Made by a program: the position numbers and the translations under genes. The notes beneath the pieces were generated by a model. That model ran no database searches and had not been told where the DNA came from. It worked only from the letters and a program-made list of their open reading frames with translations. From JANQQC01 sp965262255 (GTDB lineage Bacteria; Pseudomonadota; Alphaproteobacteria; Caulobacterales; Hyphomonadaceae), in the NCBI GenBank assembly GCA_965262255.1, contig OZ253505.1, forward strand, positions 1,240,001 through 1,304,000: DNA of 64,000 bases, in the 5' to 3' direction. How positions within the stretch are numbered: position 1 is the first letter of the stretch; every line of letters starts with the position of its first letter. Shown piece after piece: positions 44,075-51,730 of this stretch.

Positions 44075-46297
44075 ATGGAGACAGTTACCATGCGTTTTTA
44101 CGTTGGAATTTTAGGCGCACTTTTGTTTTTAATAACCTCTTGCCAGCTAGGCGAAGAATCAACTATGCCCAGTTCAAAGAGCAGCTTGAATTCGATTCCC
44201 AATAGTTACGAAGGACCGGGCGACCATCATCTTTGGTTGGAAGACATTGAAGGCGAGAAAGCGCTAAAATGGGTTCGAAGCCAAAACCAACGTTCTCTAG
44301 ATGAACTGCAATCCCTCCCAGACTACGAAAGTAACTTTGCGGCAGCTAAGGATGCTGCTACTACACAAGCCCGACTTGCCTACGGAACTATCAGAGACGG
44401 CTTAATCTATAATTTTTGGCAAGACGAAAAAAATGTGCGGGGATTATGGCGACGAACGCCTTTGAAAAGTTATATGAGTGATAACCCGGAATGGGAAACC
44501 CTTATCGATTTTGACAAACTCGCAGAGTTAGAAGGTGCAAACTGGGTATTCAAAGGCGTTGAGTGTTACAGTAATTCAGAAGCAACGCGAAATGTTTGTA
44601 TGGTATCGCTGTCGGACGGCGGTAAAGATGCCGTTACTTTGAGAGAGTTTGATCTCGGGAACCTGTCGTTTGTTGAAGACGGGTTTATCTCACCAGAGTC
44701 GAAACAGTATTTTGCTTGGCTAGATGTTGATACGGCATTACTAGCAACCAACTGGGGCGAGGGAACGCTTACCGAATCTGGATATCCGTTCATCATTAAA
44801 AGATGGAAACGCGGCACACCAATGTCGGAAGCTACCGACTATTTTCGCGGCGATGAATCGGATGTACTAGTCTTGCCATATGCGATTGATCCAGAAAACA
44901 GTGTCCGGCTTCCTATCGTCATGGAACGCGATACATTTTTCTCAGGTAAATATCATCTTATGCCAGAGGGACAAGACCCGATAACATTGCCCGTACCTCC
45001 AAAAACTCGACTCATTCAAATCATGGGGCCTTACTACTTTATTGAACTTCATGAAGATTGGACTCCAGAAGGGCATGCGGTAGTATTTAAGTCGGGCGAT
45101 ATAGTCGCCATTAATCTCTTGGAATTGCTTGAAACCCGTGTGCTTCCGGCAGTCGAGCTTGTTTTTCGACCGAATTCAAGGCAGTCCTTCAGTTCAATTG
45201 CAGTAGCTAAGGGCGGTACATTAATTGCTTACCAAGAGGACGTTATTTCGCGAATCGGCAAACTAGAACGAAAGGACGACAATTGGGAAATTCATCCCAT
45301 TGAGCTTCCCGGAAAGGGTCGCGCAAGTTTTTCAACCGTCGACCGTAACGAGGAAACAGTATTTGTTAGCTTTGAAAGTTATCTGCAACCCGACTCCATT
45401 CTTACCTATTCGACTGCCAGCGAGAAAATTGAAGTCTTGAAAAGTGTACCTGCCGGTTTCGATACTAGCGACATGGAGACAGCACAGTTCTTTGCCACCT
45501 CTAAAGACGGCACTTTGATTCCTTATTTCATTGTTCGCAAGAAAGGTCTCGGGCTCGGCAGAAAAACACCAACTTTGTTATATGGATATGGCGGCTTTTT
45601 GATTCCGATGACACCAAATTACTCAGTCACATACGGACGGCTGTGGTTAGAGAAGGGAGGAATCTATGTTGTTGCGAACATCCGAGGCGGTAGCGAGTAT
45701 GGCCCGGAATGGCATCAGGCGGGTCTAAAAACCAATCGGCAAAGAATTTACGACGACTTCATCGCCGTAGCCGAGGATTTGATTGCGCGGAAAATAACCT
45801 CTCCTAAGCACTTAGGGATCATGGGAGGGTCGAACGGCGGTCTGTTAATGGGTGTGATGCTCAATCAACGTCCAGATTTATGGAATGCCGCTGTGGTGCA
45901 AGTGCCATTGTTAGATATGCTTCGCTACCATCTATTGTTGGCGGGGGCTTCATGGGTCGACGAATATGGTTCCCCGGACGTACCCGATGAACGCGCTTTT
46001 CTTGAGAAAATTTCTCCGTACCACAACTTTAATCCCGCCAAAGATTATCCGAAAGTTCTGTTTGTGACATCGACAAAAGACGACCGAGTTCACCCCGGAC
46101 ATGCGCGCAAAATGGCGAAACTTTTTGAAGAAGCCGGTAAGCCATTTGTCTATTACGAAAATATTGATGGCGGTCATTCTGCTTCCGCCAATCAGATTGA
46201 ACTAGCAAAGCGCAATGCATTAACCTTCTCGTACCTCACTGATCAACTTTTTCCTGCCCGAAGAAAGTCGAAGCGTAAGTCAGGACTAGGGGATTGA
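44075..46297 (+). CDS. Prolyl oligopeptidase family (S9A) serine peptidase, lipoprotein
   Basis: This 740-residue enzyme cleaves short peptides after proline in the family. An N-terminal lipobox (LFLITSC, Cys near residue 24) suggests a lipid-anchored periplasmic form. The beta-propeller domain spans about residues 70-440 and the alpha/beta hydrolase domain follows, with the nucleophile in MGGSNGGLLMGVM, Asp in TSTKDDRVHPGHA and His in IDGGHSA. A start at 44090 (MRFYVGIL) is also likely, giving a cleaner signal peptide. Confidence 0.93.
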   Translation: METVTMRFYVGILGALLFLITSCQLGEESTMPSSKSSLNSIPNSYEGPGDHHLWLEDIEGEKALKWVRSQNQRSLDELQSLPDYESNFAAAKDAATTQARLAYGTIRDGLIYNFWQDEKNVRGLWRRTPLKSYMSDNPEWETLIDFDKLAELEGANWVFKGVECYSNSEATRNVCMVSLSDGGKDAVTLREFDLGNLSFVEDGFISPESKQYFAWLDVDTALLATNWGEGTLTESGYPFIIKRWKRGTPMSEATDYFRGDESDVLVLPYAIDPENSVRLPIVMERDTFFSGKYHLMPEGQDPITLPVPPKTRLIQIMGPYYFIELHEDWTPEGHAVVFKSGDIVAINLLELLETRVLPAVELVFRPNSRQSFSSIAVAKGGTLIAYQEDVISRIGKLERKDDNWEIHPIELPGKGRASFSTVDRNEETVFVSFESYLQPDSILTYSTASEKIEVLKSVPAGFDTSDMETAQFFATSKDGTLIPYFIVRKKGLGLGRKTPTLLYGYGGFLIPMTPNYSVTYGRLWLEKGGIYVVANIRGGSEYGPEWHQAGLKTNRQRIYDDFIAVAEDLIARKITSPKHLGIMGGSNGGLLMGVMLNQRPDLWNAAVVQVPLLDMLRYHLLLAGASWVDEYGSPDVPDERAFLEKISPYHNFNPAKDYPKVLFVTSTKDDRVHPGHARKMAKLFEEAGKPFVYYENIDGGHSASANQIELAKRNALTFSYLTDQLFPARRKSKRKSGLGD

Positions 46298-46324
46298 TAA
46301 AGTTATAAATCGATATAGAGTTAG

Positions 46325-46945
46325 ATGATGACACATACCTCTAGCAATGCTCTTGACTCTAGCAAAAACAAAAATCAAAATGTTTGGGTTGAGCTTGGCC
46401 CGGTACTAGCGTTCATAGTCCTATACAACGTTCTACTACGCCTACCTGAGGATCCCAACAGCTACTTCACTCCTGACTATGCCATATATTGGGCGACTGG
46501 CGTACTAATAGTCTCGACTTTGGGAATTGTTGCCAATCGGCTTTTTCGTAAACAGAAAATTCCTGCATTCCTAATCGTGTCGTCGCTCGTTGTAGGCGTT
46601 TTCGGCATTATTGGGATCGTATTCCAATCGAAGTTAATCCTATACATCAAGCCGACAATTACGAATGTACTTTACGCGGCGATTATTCTTGGCGGTCTTG
46701 TTGTGAAACGCAATGTTTGGAAGCTTTTGTTCGGTAACATGGTCGACCTTCCAGACTTTGCTTGGCGCACCTTAGCCATTCGTTGGGCTTTGTTTTTTCT
46801 CGCGATGGCCGTCTGGAATGAAGTTTTGTGGCGAAATTTTTCTGAAGAAGTATGGGTGAACTTCAAACTTGGAAACATCGTAATCGTTTTGTTATTTACT
46901 TTTGCCAATGCGCCCTATACGCTCAAACATATGAGGAAAACCTGA
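46325..46945 (+). CDS. Inner membrane-spanning protein YciB / septation protein A
   Basis: The 206-residue protein has five or six hydrophobic helices and the family motifs PDYAIYWATGV, KPTITNVLYAAIILGG and ALFFLAMAVWNEVLWRN. YciB/IspZ proteins are inner-membrane proteins linked to cell envelope or division. It is convergent with the NUDIX gene. In related organisms it is close to ccmG, consistent with the gene order here after removing inserted genes. Confidence 0.92.
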   Translation: MMTHTSSNALDSSKNKNQNVWVELGPVLAFIVLYNVLLRLPEDPNSYFTPDYAIYWATGVLIVSTLGIVANRLFRKQKIPAFLIVSSLVVGVFGIIGIVFQSKLILYIKPTITNVLYAAIILGGLVVKRNVWKLLFGNMVDLPDFAWRTLAIRWALFFLAMAVWNEVLWRNFSEEVWVNFKLGNIVIVLLFTFANAPYTLKHMRKT

Positions 46946-46975
46946 TTTCGAGATACTATCTTCGAAGCATACAGT

Positions 46976-47503
46976 TTATCTCGTTATATGGTCGGTTCCC
47001 GTTGGATTACCGAACGGTATGAATGACGATTTTTCTCGAGTCTCGGCAAAATGTGTCAGTGCCCATGTCACACTCGGAAACGCTATGTCTCTCCAAGGTA
47101 TATCTTTCCAATCGTACAGACCGACTTCTTCACTTTCGATCCCTACTCCATAATCCGAGAGCAGTTTCGCTCGAAACATAATTTGTACTTGACCGATTCT
47201 AGGAATTGGATAGATCGCCAACATACAATCAATCTCTATGTCGGCTAAAGCCTCCTCCTTGGCCTCGCGAATCGCTGCTTCTTCGACGGTCTCACCAAGC
47301 TCCATAAACCCAGCCGGAATCGTCCAGTATCCTTTCCTAGGTTCAATTGCACGTTTACAAAGTAGTATTTGTTCATTCTTGCTTACAACTGAAGCGACGA
47401 TGATTCGCGGATTGCGGTAGTCGATAAAACCGCAATGCCCACACACGTCACGCTCGTGTTCATCGCCTTCGGGAATAAGGCGATCAAAGTTCTGTTGCAG
47501 CAT
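46976..47503 (-). CDS. NUDIX hydrolase
   Basis: The 175-residue protein has an N-terminal zinc-ribbon-like CGHCGFIDY and the Nudix box PAGFMELGETVEEAAIREAK followed by EEALADI, with the metal-binding Glu residues in REAKEEA. It should hydrolyse a nucleoside diphosphate derivative; NADH-pyrophosphatase-like enzymes share the ribbon. The substrate is not predictable. Confidence 0.9.
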   Translation of the reverse strand: MLQQNFDRLIPEGDEHERDVCGHCGFIDYRNPRIIVASVVSKNEQILLCKRAIEPRKGYWTIPAGFMELGETVEEAAIREAKEEALADIEIDCMLAIYPIPRIGQVQIMFRAKLLSDYGVGIESEEVGLYDWKDIPWRDIAFPSVTWALTHFAETREKSSFIPFGNPTGTDHITR

Positions 47504-47567
47504 TTCACTATCCCTTATCTAGTTACCTGTATTGTTTCGAACATGTCGTTATGAACTGTTCTAATCT

Positions 47568-48785
47568 TTAGCGTCCTTTCCAAGTAGCAGAAACATCGTA
47601 CTCAATTAATGCTTTGTTTGAATTTCTTTTCCGGATAGCCTTTATATCGATTTCGGAAAACCCTAACGATTCTAGCATATCTGCATACATTTCTTCTACT
47701 TTAACTAAAGTACCATAGAAAGAAGAATTTCCGACTATATAATGAACGCGCGCTCCAGAATTCAGAACGTTAATCAAAGACCGTAAGTGATCATGAATAT
47801 CTTCGTGATACTTCCTAACGTACCGAGACAATATTTTCGAGTTTTTGTTTGTCGCTAAAGAAATTTTTTCCACGCATTCGCTTAAATGCTTATTCTCAAA
47901 ACAGTTGCTCGGAGTCCATTTATTAAGCCTACTTGTAGCTATACCCCAAGTGCCTCCGATCGCTTGCCAATCAAGTTCACCTGCATCCGTCGACTCATTA
48001 AAGTAACCGAGCCAATACATATATGGGCGTAACTCGCGCACATAAGACATTCTGTTGGCATATGGCGGTGAAGTGACAACCAAATCAAACGTTCCAAGTT
48101 TTTTCGGACAAAGTCTCCTTGCATCCATTAACTGAACTTTCGGCACACTCTTTATCTTTGTAGTACAACCAGTTAAAACATGTTTAACTTCGTCAAGGAA
48201 AATCTCTGAATAGTCAGATTTTAGAAACAGCTCGGATTGGTTCGATTTAAACGACATAGATTGATGATTGAACGAGGCGTTTGATAATTTTATTAAAGTT
48301 CGACAAAAAGCGATTTTCAGTATGTCCTTTATTTTCTTGTTTTGACTAATCGATTCTATACTACGTCGCAAGTGACAAAAATAACTTATAGCATTCTCAG
48401 TCCACCACCTCTCTATGTTATATATCTTTGGAGGTGAAATTGAGTCTATGGTACTAATCGGATTTGCTACTGATGAAGCAAAATCAAAAACACGCTTAGT
48501 TATATTACTACTGTAATTGGCGGACTTGGTTTTAGCTAGCCATACTAAGAATGGATTTATATCGGCTGTTACCGAATTTAACCCGCGAACCCCTGAACAA
48601 AGAGCTGTCGTTCCACTGCCACAAAATGGATCTAGTACTCGCGAATTTTTAGACTGCTTATTTATTAGTTCATCAACGATTTTTACCGAGTACGCAGGAG
48701 TTAATCTTATCCAACCATGGCGTCCAATATTGGCGTTATACTTGTGCGTGTAATCTGCTTTCTGTTTTAAAGTTGTTGCTGTCAT
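47568..48785 (-). CDS. Site-specific DNA methyltransferase (SPPY type, inserted)
   Basis: The 405-residue protein has LDPFCGSGTTALCSGVRGLN (motif I, residues about 51-70) before FDLVVTSPPYANRMSYVREL (motif IV, near 238), followed by RPYMYWLGYFNES, a motif order opposite to the beta-class enzymes in this window. SPPY favours cytosine-N4 or adenine-N6. A long helical specificity region separates the motifs. Low GC and Lys/Asn/Ile-rich composition contrast with neighbouring ccm genes. It overlaps the small upstream ORF by ATGA. No restriction enzyme was seen next to it. Confidence 0.85.
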   Translation of the reverse strand: MTATTLKQKADYTHKYNANIGRHGWIRLTPAYSVKIVDELINKQSKNSRVLDPFCGSGTTALCSGVRGLNSVTADINPFLVWLAKTKSANYSSNITKRVFDFASSVANPISTIDSISPPKIYNIERWWTENAISYFCHLRRSIESISQNKKIKDILKIAFCRTLIKLSNASFNHQSMSFKSNQSELFLKSDYSEIFLDEVKHVLTGCTTKIKSVPKVQLMDARRLCPKKLGTFDLVVTSPPYANRMSYVRELRPYMYWLGYFNESTDAGELDWQAIGGTWGIATSRLNKWTPSNCFENKHLSECVEKISLATNKNSKILSRYVRKYHEDIHDHLRSLINVLNSGARVHYIVGNSSFYGTLVKVEEMYADMLESLGFSEIDIKAIRKRNSNKALIEYDVSATWKGR

Positions 48786-48952
48786 TTTAAACTATCGACC
48801 TCCAATAAAATTTCGACAATTTTTTCTGTCTCACTTTTTATGTTACTAGAGTTTCGTCCAAAAAAAGAATGTAAATCGTATCCTAAGATTTTTTTACAAA
48901 ACGCGTAAATCGACTTCGTAACATCGTCAATAATAGTCCCTGAATGTATCAC
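48782..48952 (-). CDS. Small ORF (56 aa) coupled to the inserted methyltransferase
   Basis: A GTG-started frame of 57 codons, immediately after the ccmG stop, encodes SIYAFCKKILGYDLHSFFGR, then NSSNIKSETEKIVEILLEVD. Its TGA overlaps the methyltransferase ATG (AAATGA). The content is Lys/Ile/Ser-rich like the methyltransferase. It may be a small partner or the surviving end of a longer lost gene. The GTG directly follows the ccmG stop in the same frame, so the start may have been created by the insertion. Confidence 0.45.
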   Translation of the reverse strand: MIHSGTIIDDVTKSIYAFCKKILGYDLHSFFGRNSSNIKSETEKIVEILLEVDSLK

Positions 48953-49486
48953 CTATTCCTTAGCACTAGTCGTTTTTTGTTGAACTAGATTCACTATTTC
49001 CTCGATATTTTCTGCTGAGAGTACGCCTCGAATATGCAACAAGATGACTCCATTCTTGTCAACCACGAATGTCTCCGGAACTCCCGTCAGTCCAAAGTCT
49101 AATCCACCCTGTCCATCCGAATCAACCAAAATTCGCGTGAATGGATTACCAAGCTGTTCTAGAAACAGAATACCAGCCTCATGAGTGTCTTTATACAGTA
49201 TGCCATATATCTGATTAGGAATAACCTTCGATAACTGCATCAACATAGGATGCTCGACTACACAAGGAGAACACCAACTCGCGAACAAATTTACGACTAC
49301 TGTGTCTTTGTTATCCTTTGCAAAATTCACATATCCTTCATCATTCAACGTTTGGAACACTCTATCTGGTGCATTACGTTCCGAACTCTTAAATGTTACT
49401 CGCCGACCCTCGTACAGCTGAACTCCGACGACAACGATTAATCCAAACAAAAAAACTAAAGGAATTATCAAAACCCATCGTTTCAT
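48953..49486 (-). CDS. ccmG: Cytochrome c maturation thiol-disulfide protein CcmG/DsbE
   Basis: The 177-residue protein has an N-terminal membrane anchor (WVLIIPLVFLFGLIVVVGVQ) and a thioredoxin fold with LFASWCSPCVVEHPML (CxxC) and VPETFVVDKNGV (cis-Pro region). It reduces apocytochrome c or CcmH disulfides for haem attachment in the periplasm. Its start overlaps the ccmD stop; it is the last gene of the ccmABCDG run. Confidence 0.95.
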   Translation of the reverse strand: MKRWVLIIPLVFLFGLIVVVGVQLYEGRRVTFKSSERNAPDRVFQTLNDEGYVNFAKDNKDTVVVNLFASWCSPCVVEHPMLMQLSKVIPNQIYGILYKDTHEAGILFLEQLGNPFTRILVDSDGQGGLDFGLTGVPETFVVDKNGVILLHIRGVLSAENIEEIVNLVQQKTTSAKE

Positions 49487-49644
49487 TTACCTCGATCCTC
49501 TTCTTTGGTCAATTCACGCTCAAGCAAAGACTTCGCGTTTCCGATCCTGCGAAAAACAGCGATACTTGCGAGGCACCATCCCAATAGCACCAATCCATAG
49601 GCAACAAAGACAAACGGGGCTGTATCATCAAATGCTGGGATCAT
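49483..49644 (-). CDS. ccmD: Haem exporter protein CcmD
   Basis: This 53-residue protein reads MIPAFDDTAPFVFVAYGLVL and then LGWCLASIAVFRRIGNAKSL, a single membrane helix with a basic C-terminal tail, as expected for CcmD, which tethers the CcmABC haem-handling complex to CcmE. The start overlaps the ccmC stop (TAATG), and the stop overlaps ccmG (ATGA), so it is translationally coupled on both sides. Confidence 0.93.
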   Translation of the reverse strand: MIPAFDDTAPFVFVAYGLVLLGWCLASIAVFRRIGNAKSLLERELTKEEDRGK

Positions 49645-50375
49645 TACAATTTAAGCCTCTGCAAAACGATTGCCTCAGTCCGACGAGAATAAATCTCTGA
49701 TCGCATGAGCATTAATGTTAAACAACTAAATACCAGTGAATAACCAACAGCGCCTATTAGCAATGGAATCAAGTATTCTGCTGGCATAGCCGGCCCGTCC
49801 AATCTTAGAACACTAGCGTCTTGATGCAAGCTTGACCAAATATCAACAGAAAACTTTATAATCGGAACATTAATCACACCAACCATTGCTAGTATAGCGC
49901 CAGCGCGAGCGGCTCTTTGATGAGTGTCCATGGCTTTTCGTACAGCCATATAACCCAGGTACAAGAAAAACATTACCAGTACGGATACTAAACGAGCGTC
50001 GTCCCACTGAAACCAAGTCCCCCAAGTCGGTTTTCCCCAAACGGAACCCGTAGCTAGACATAAACCAGTGCTTAAAGCCCCCAGAGGTGCAATAGACTTC
50101 GCTGCTAAATCTGCAATCTCATGCCGCCACACGAACCAAATAAAACTTGCTAACGCCATCAAAGTATATGCCGCCATCGATAACCAAGCCATCGGCACAT
50201 GAACAAACATAATCCGCGCCGCGTCCCCTTGATACAATTCTGGGCGAACAACATAGAGGCCTTGCCAAGTACTGAATAAAATACACAACCCACCAACAAC
50301 CCCGAGAACCGGTACCACCGGCTTAGACAAAGTCATAAAGCGATGCGGATTCGCGAATACAGAAATACTTTTCAT
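49644..50375 (-). CDS. ccmC: Haem exporter protein CcmC
   Basis: This 243-residue, six-helix membrane protein carries the tryptophan-rich haem-handling motif WGKPTWGTWFQWDDARLVSV and VHVPMAWLSMAAYTL with a periplasmic His ligand. CcmC loads haem on CcmE. It is 12 bp downstream of ccmB and overlaps ccmD. Confidence 0.96.
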   Translation of the reverse strand: MKSISVFANPHRFMTLSKPVVPVLGVVGGLCILFSTWQGLYVVRPELYQGDAARIMFVHVPMAWLSMAAYTLMALASFIWFVWRHEIADLAAKSIAPLGALSTGLCLATGSVWGKPTWGTWFQWDDARLVSVLVMFFLYLGYMAVRKAMDTHQRAARAGAILAMVGVINVPIIKFSVDIWSSLHQDASVLRLDGPAMPAEYLIPLLIGAVGYSLVFSCLTLMLMRSEIYSRRTEAIVLQRLKL

Positions 50376-50387
50376 TGAATCAAATAA

Positions 50388-51056
50388 TCAGTCTGCAGAC
50401 ATCCGAAGCGCTACCGAAGTTATAAATGGACACAGTGCCAAGGCGAAAATTGTCGTCGAAATCAGGAAGGCAAGATTAATGATCATTTGGTCTGTTCCAA
50501 ATGTTGCCAAAGTAAGAACGCCAAATAGTATTGTTGGTACATATAAAGGCAATACTATCAAAGCAATCAATAGCCCACCTCGCCGCACTCCCGCACTCAA
50601 AGCGGCCCCGAACCCTCCCCAAGAAAAAAAGGTAAGGCTACCAAGACCATAGCACAAACAAGCTAATGGAAGGAGTTTTAAAGGCATTTGTAACATCAAC
50701 CCTAGAATCGGTGAAATCAAGGCAGCGGGTAATCCCGATACTAACCAGTGCGCAAGTGTTTTGGCCACCACGAACTCTGATAATGGATGATCTTCTTGAA
50801 GATTAAGTTCAAGGACTCCATCCTCTAAATCTGATTGGTAAAGACGTTCCATAGTAACAAATGTCGAGATCACTAAAGCAATCCAAATAACCCCGCTACT
50901 CGCTTGTGCGAGTATCTCGGAGCGGGTCCCAAAGCCAAAAGGAACGAGAATCCCCACTCCAAAGAAGAAGGTTAGAGGTAAAACTAATCCACCTCCGTTT
51001 GACCAAGCATCGCTAAGACCCTGGAAGAGTGCTGACTTGAATGGAGCTGGCTTCAT
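50388..51056 (-). CDS. ccmB: Haem exporter protein CcmB
   Basis: The 222-residue protein has six predicted helices and the CcmB segments LYQSDLEDGVLELNLQEDHP and LSEFVVAKTLAHWLVSGLPA. It is the permease component of the CcmAB ATPase that releases holo-CcmE. Start overlaps the ccmA stop. Confidence 0.96.
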   Translation of the reverse strand: MKPAPFKSALFQGLSDAWSNGGGLVLPLTFFFGVGILVPFGFGTRSEILAQASSGVIWIALVISTFVTMERLYQSDLEDGVLELNLQEDHPLSEFVVAKTLAHWLVSGLPAALISPILGLMLQMPLKLLPLACLCYGLGSLTFFSWGGFGAALSAGVRRGGLLIALIVLPLYVPTILFGVLTLATFGTDQMIINLAFLISTTIFALALCPFITSVALRMSAD

Positions 51057-51625
51057 AGCGTAACTTCAAGAGTAGGGCTAAGTTCTGTTTTTTCGTGCAT
51101 TGCCATCACGATACTCCCGCCTTGCTTTCTATGCTCTTCAATCAACTCCAGTTGCAAATGCCGCGCCTCGCTATCCAGCGACGAAAAAGGTTCATCTAAT
51201 AGCCATATATCTCGACGAACCAGAAGTAACCTCGCTAGAGCCAATCTTCGTTTCTGACCCGCCGAAAGCAAGCCCACGGGAATTACCCTAAATGAATCAA
51301 GACCGTGCGTCGAAATTGCGCGGTCAGCACCATTACCACCCCAAATATTGTTCCACAATTTCAAGTGACTTTCGATTGTCTCGAAAGGTTTAAGACCATT
51401 GAGATGACCGATCCAGTGGTGAGAGGATCGTAGTTTAGCCTCTCCTATTATCGGCGAGGTCAAACCCGCTAGTATTCGCAGTAGAGTCGTCTTTCCTGAT
51501 CCATTTGCCCCCCTTAATACAAGCAATTCGCCTCTCCGAACCTCCAAGTTTATTCCGGCAAATAGTTTTCTTGCTCCGCGAACCATTCCTAGGTTACTTG
51601 CAAGGATCAATGCTTCATCGTTCAT
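51053..51625 (-). CDS. ccmA: Haem exporter ATP-binding protein CcmA
   Basis: This 190-residue ABC ATPase is slightly short for the family. It has Walker A RGANGSGKTTLLR, signature LSAGQKRRLALAR and Walker B IWLLDEPFSSLD. It is the first gene of the ccmABCDG operon and is divergent from acnA across a 105-bp gap, the standard Hyphomicrobiales layout. Confidence 0.96.
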   Translation of the reverse strand: MNDEALILASNLGMVRGARKLFAGINLEVRRGELLVLRGANGSGKTTLLRILAGLTSPIIGEAKLRSSHHWIGHLNGLKPFETIESHLKLWNNIWGGNGADRAISTHGLDSFRVIPVGLLSAGQKRRLALARLLLVRRDIWLLDEPFSSLDSEARHLQLELIEEHRKQGGSIVMAMHEKTELSPTLEVTL

Positions 51626-51730
51626 GAGCGAGCCTTTAGGCTAAAAAATTGCATTCGCCAATTGCACGATTAGCGTCTCGCCTATACATATAGAGATAGT
51701 TTCCATCATAATTCTTAAAGGATATACTAG

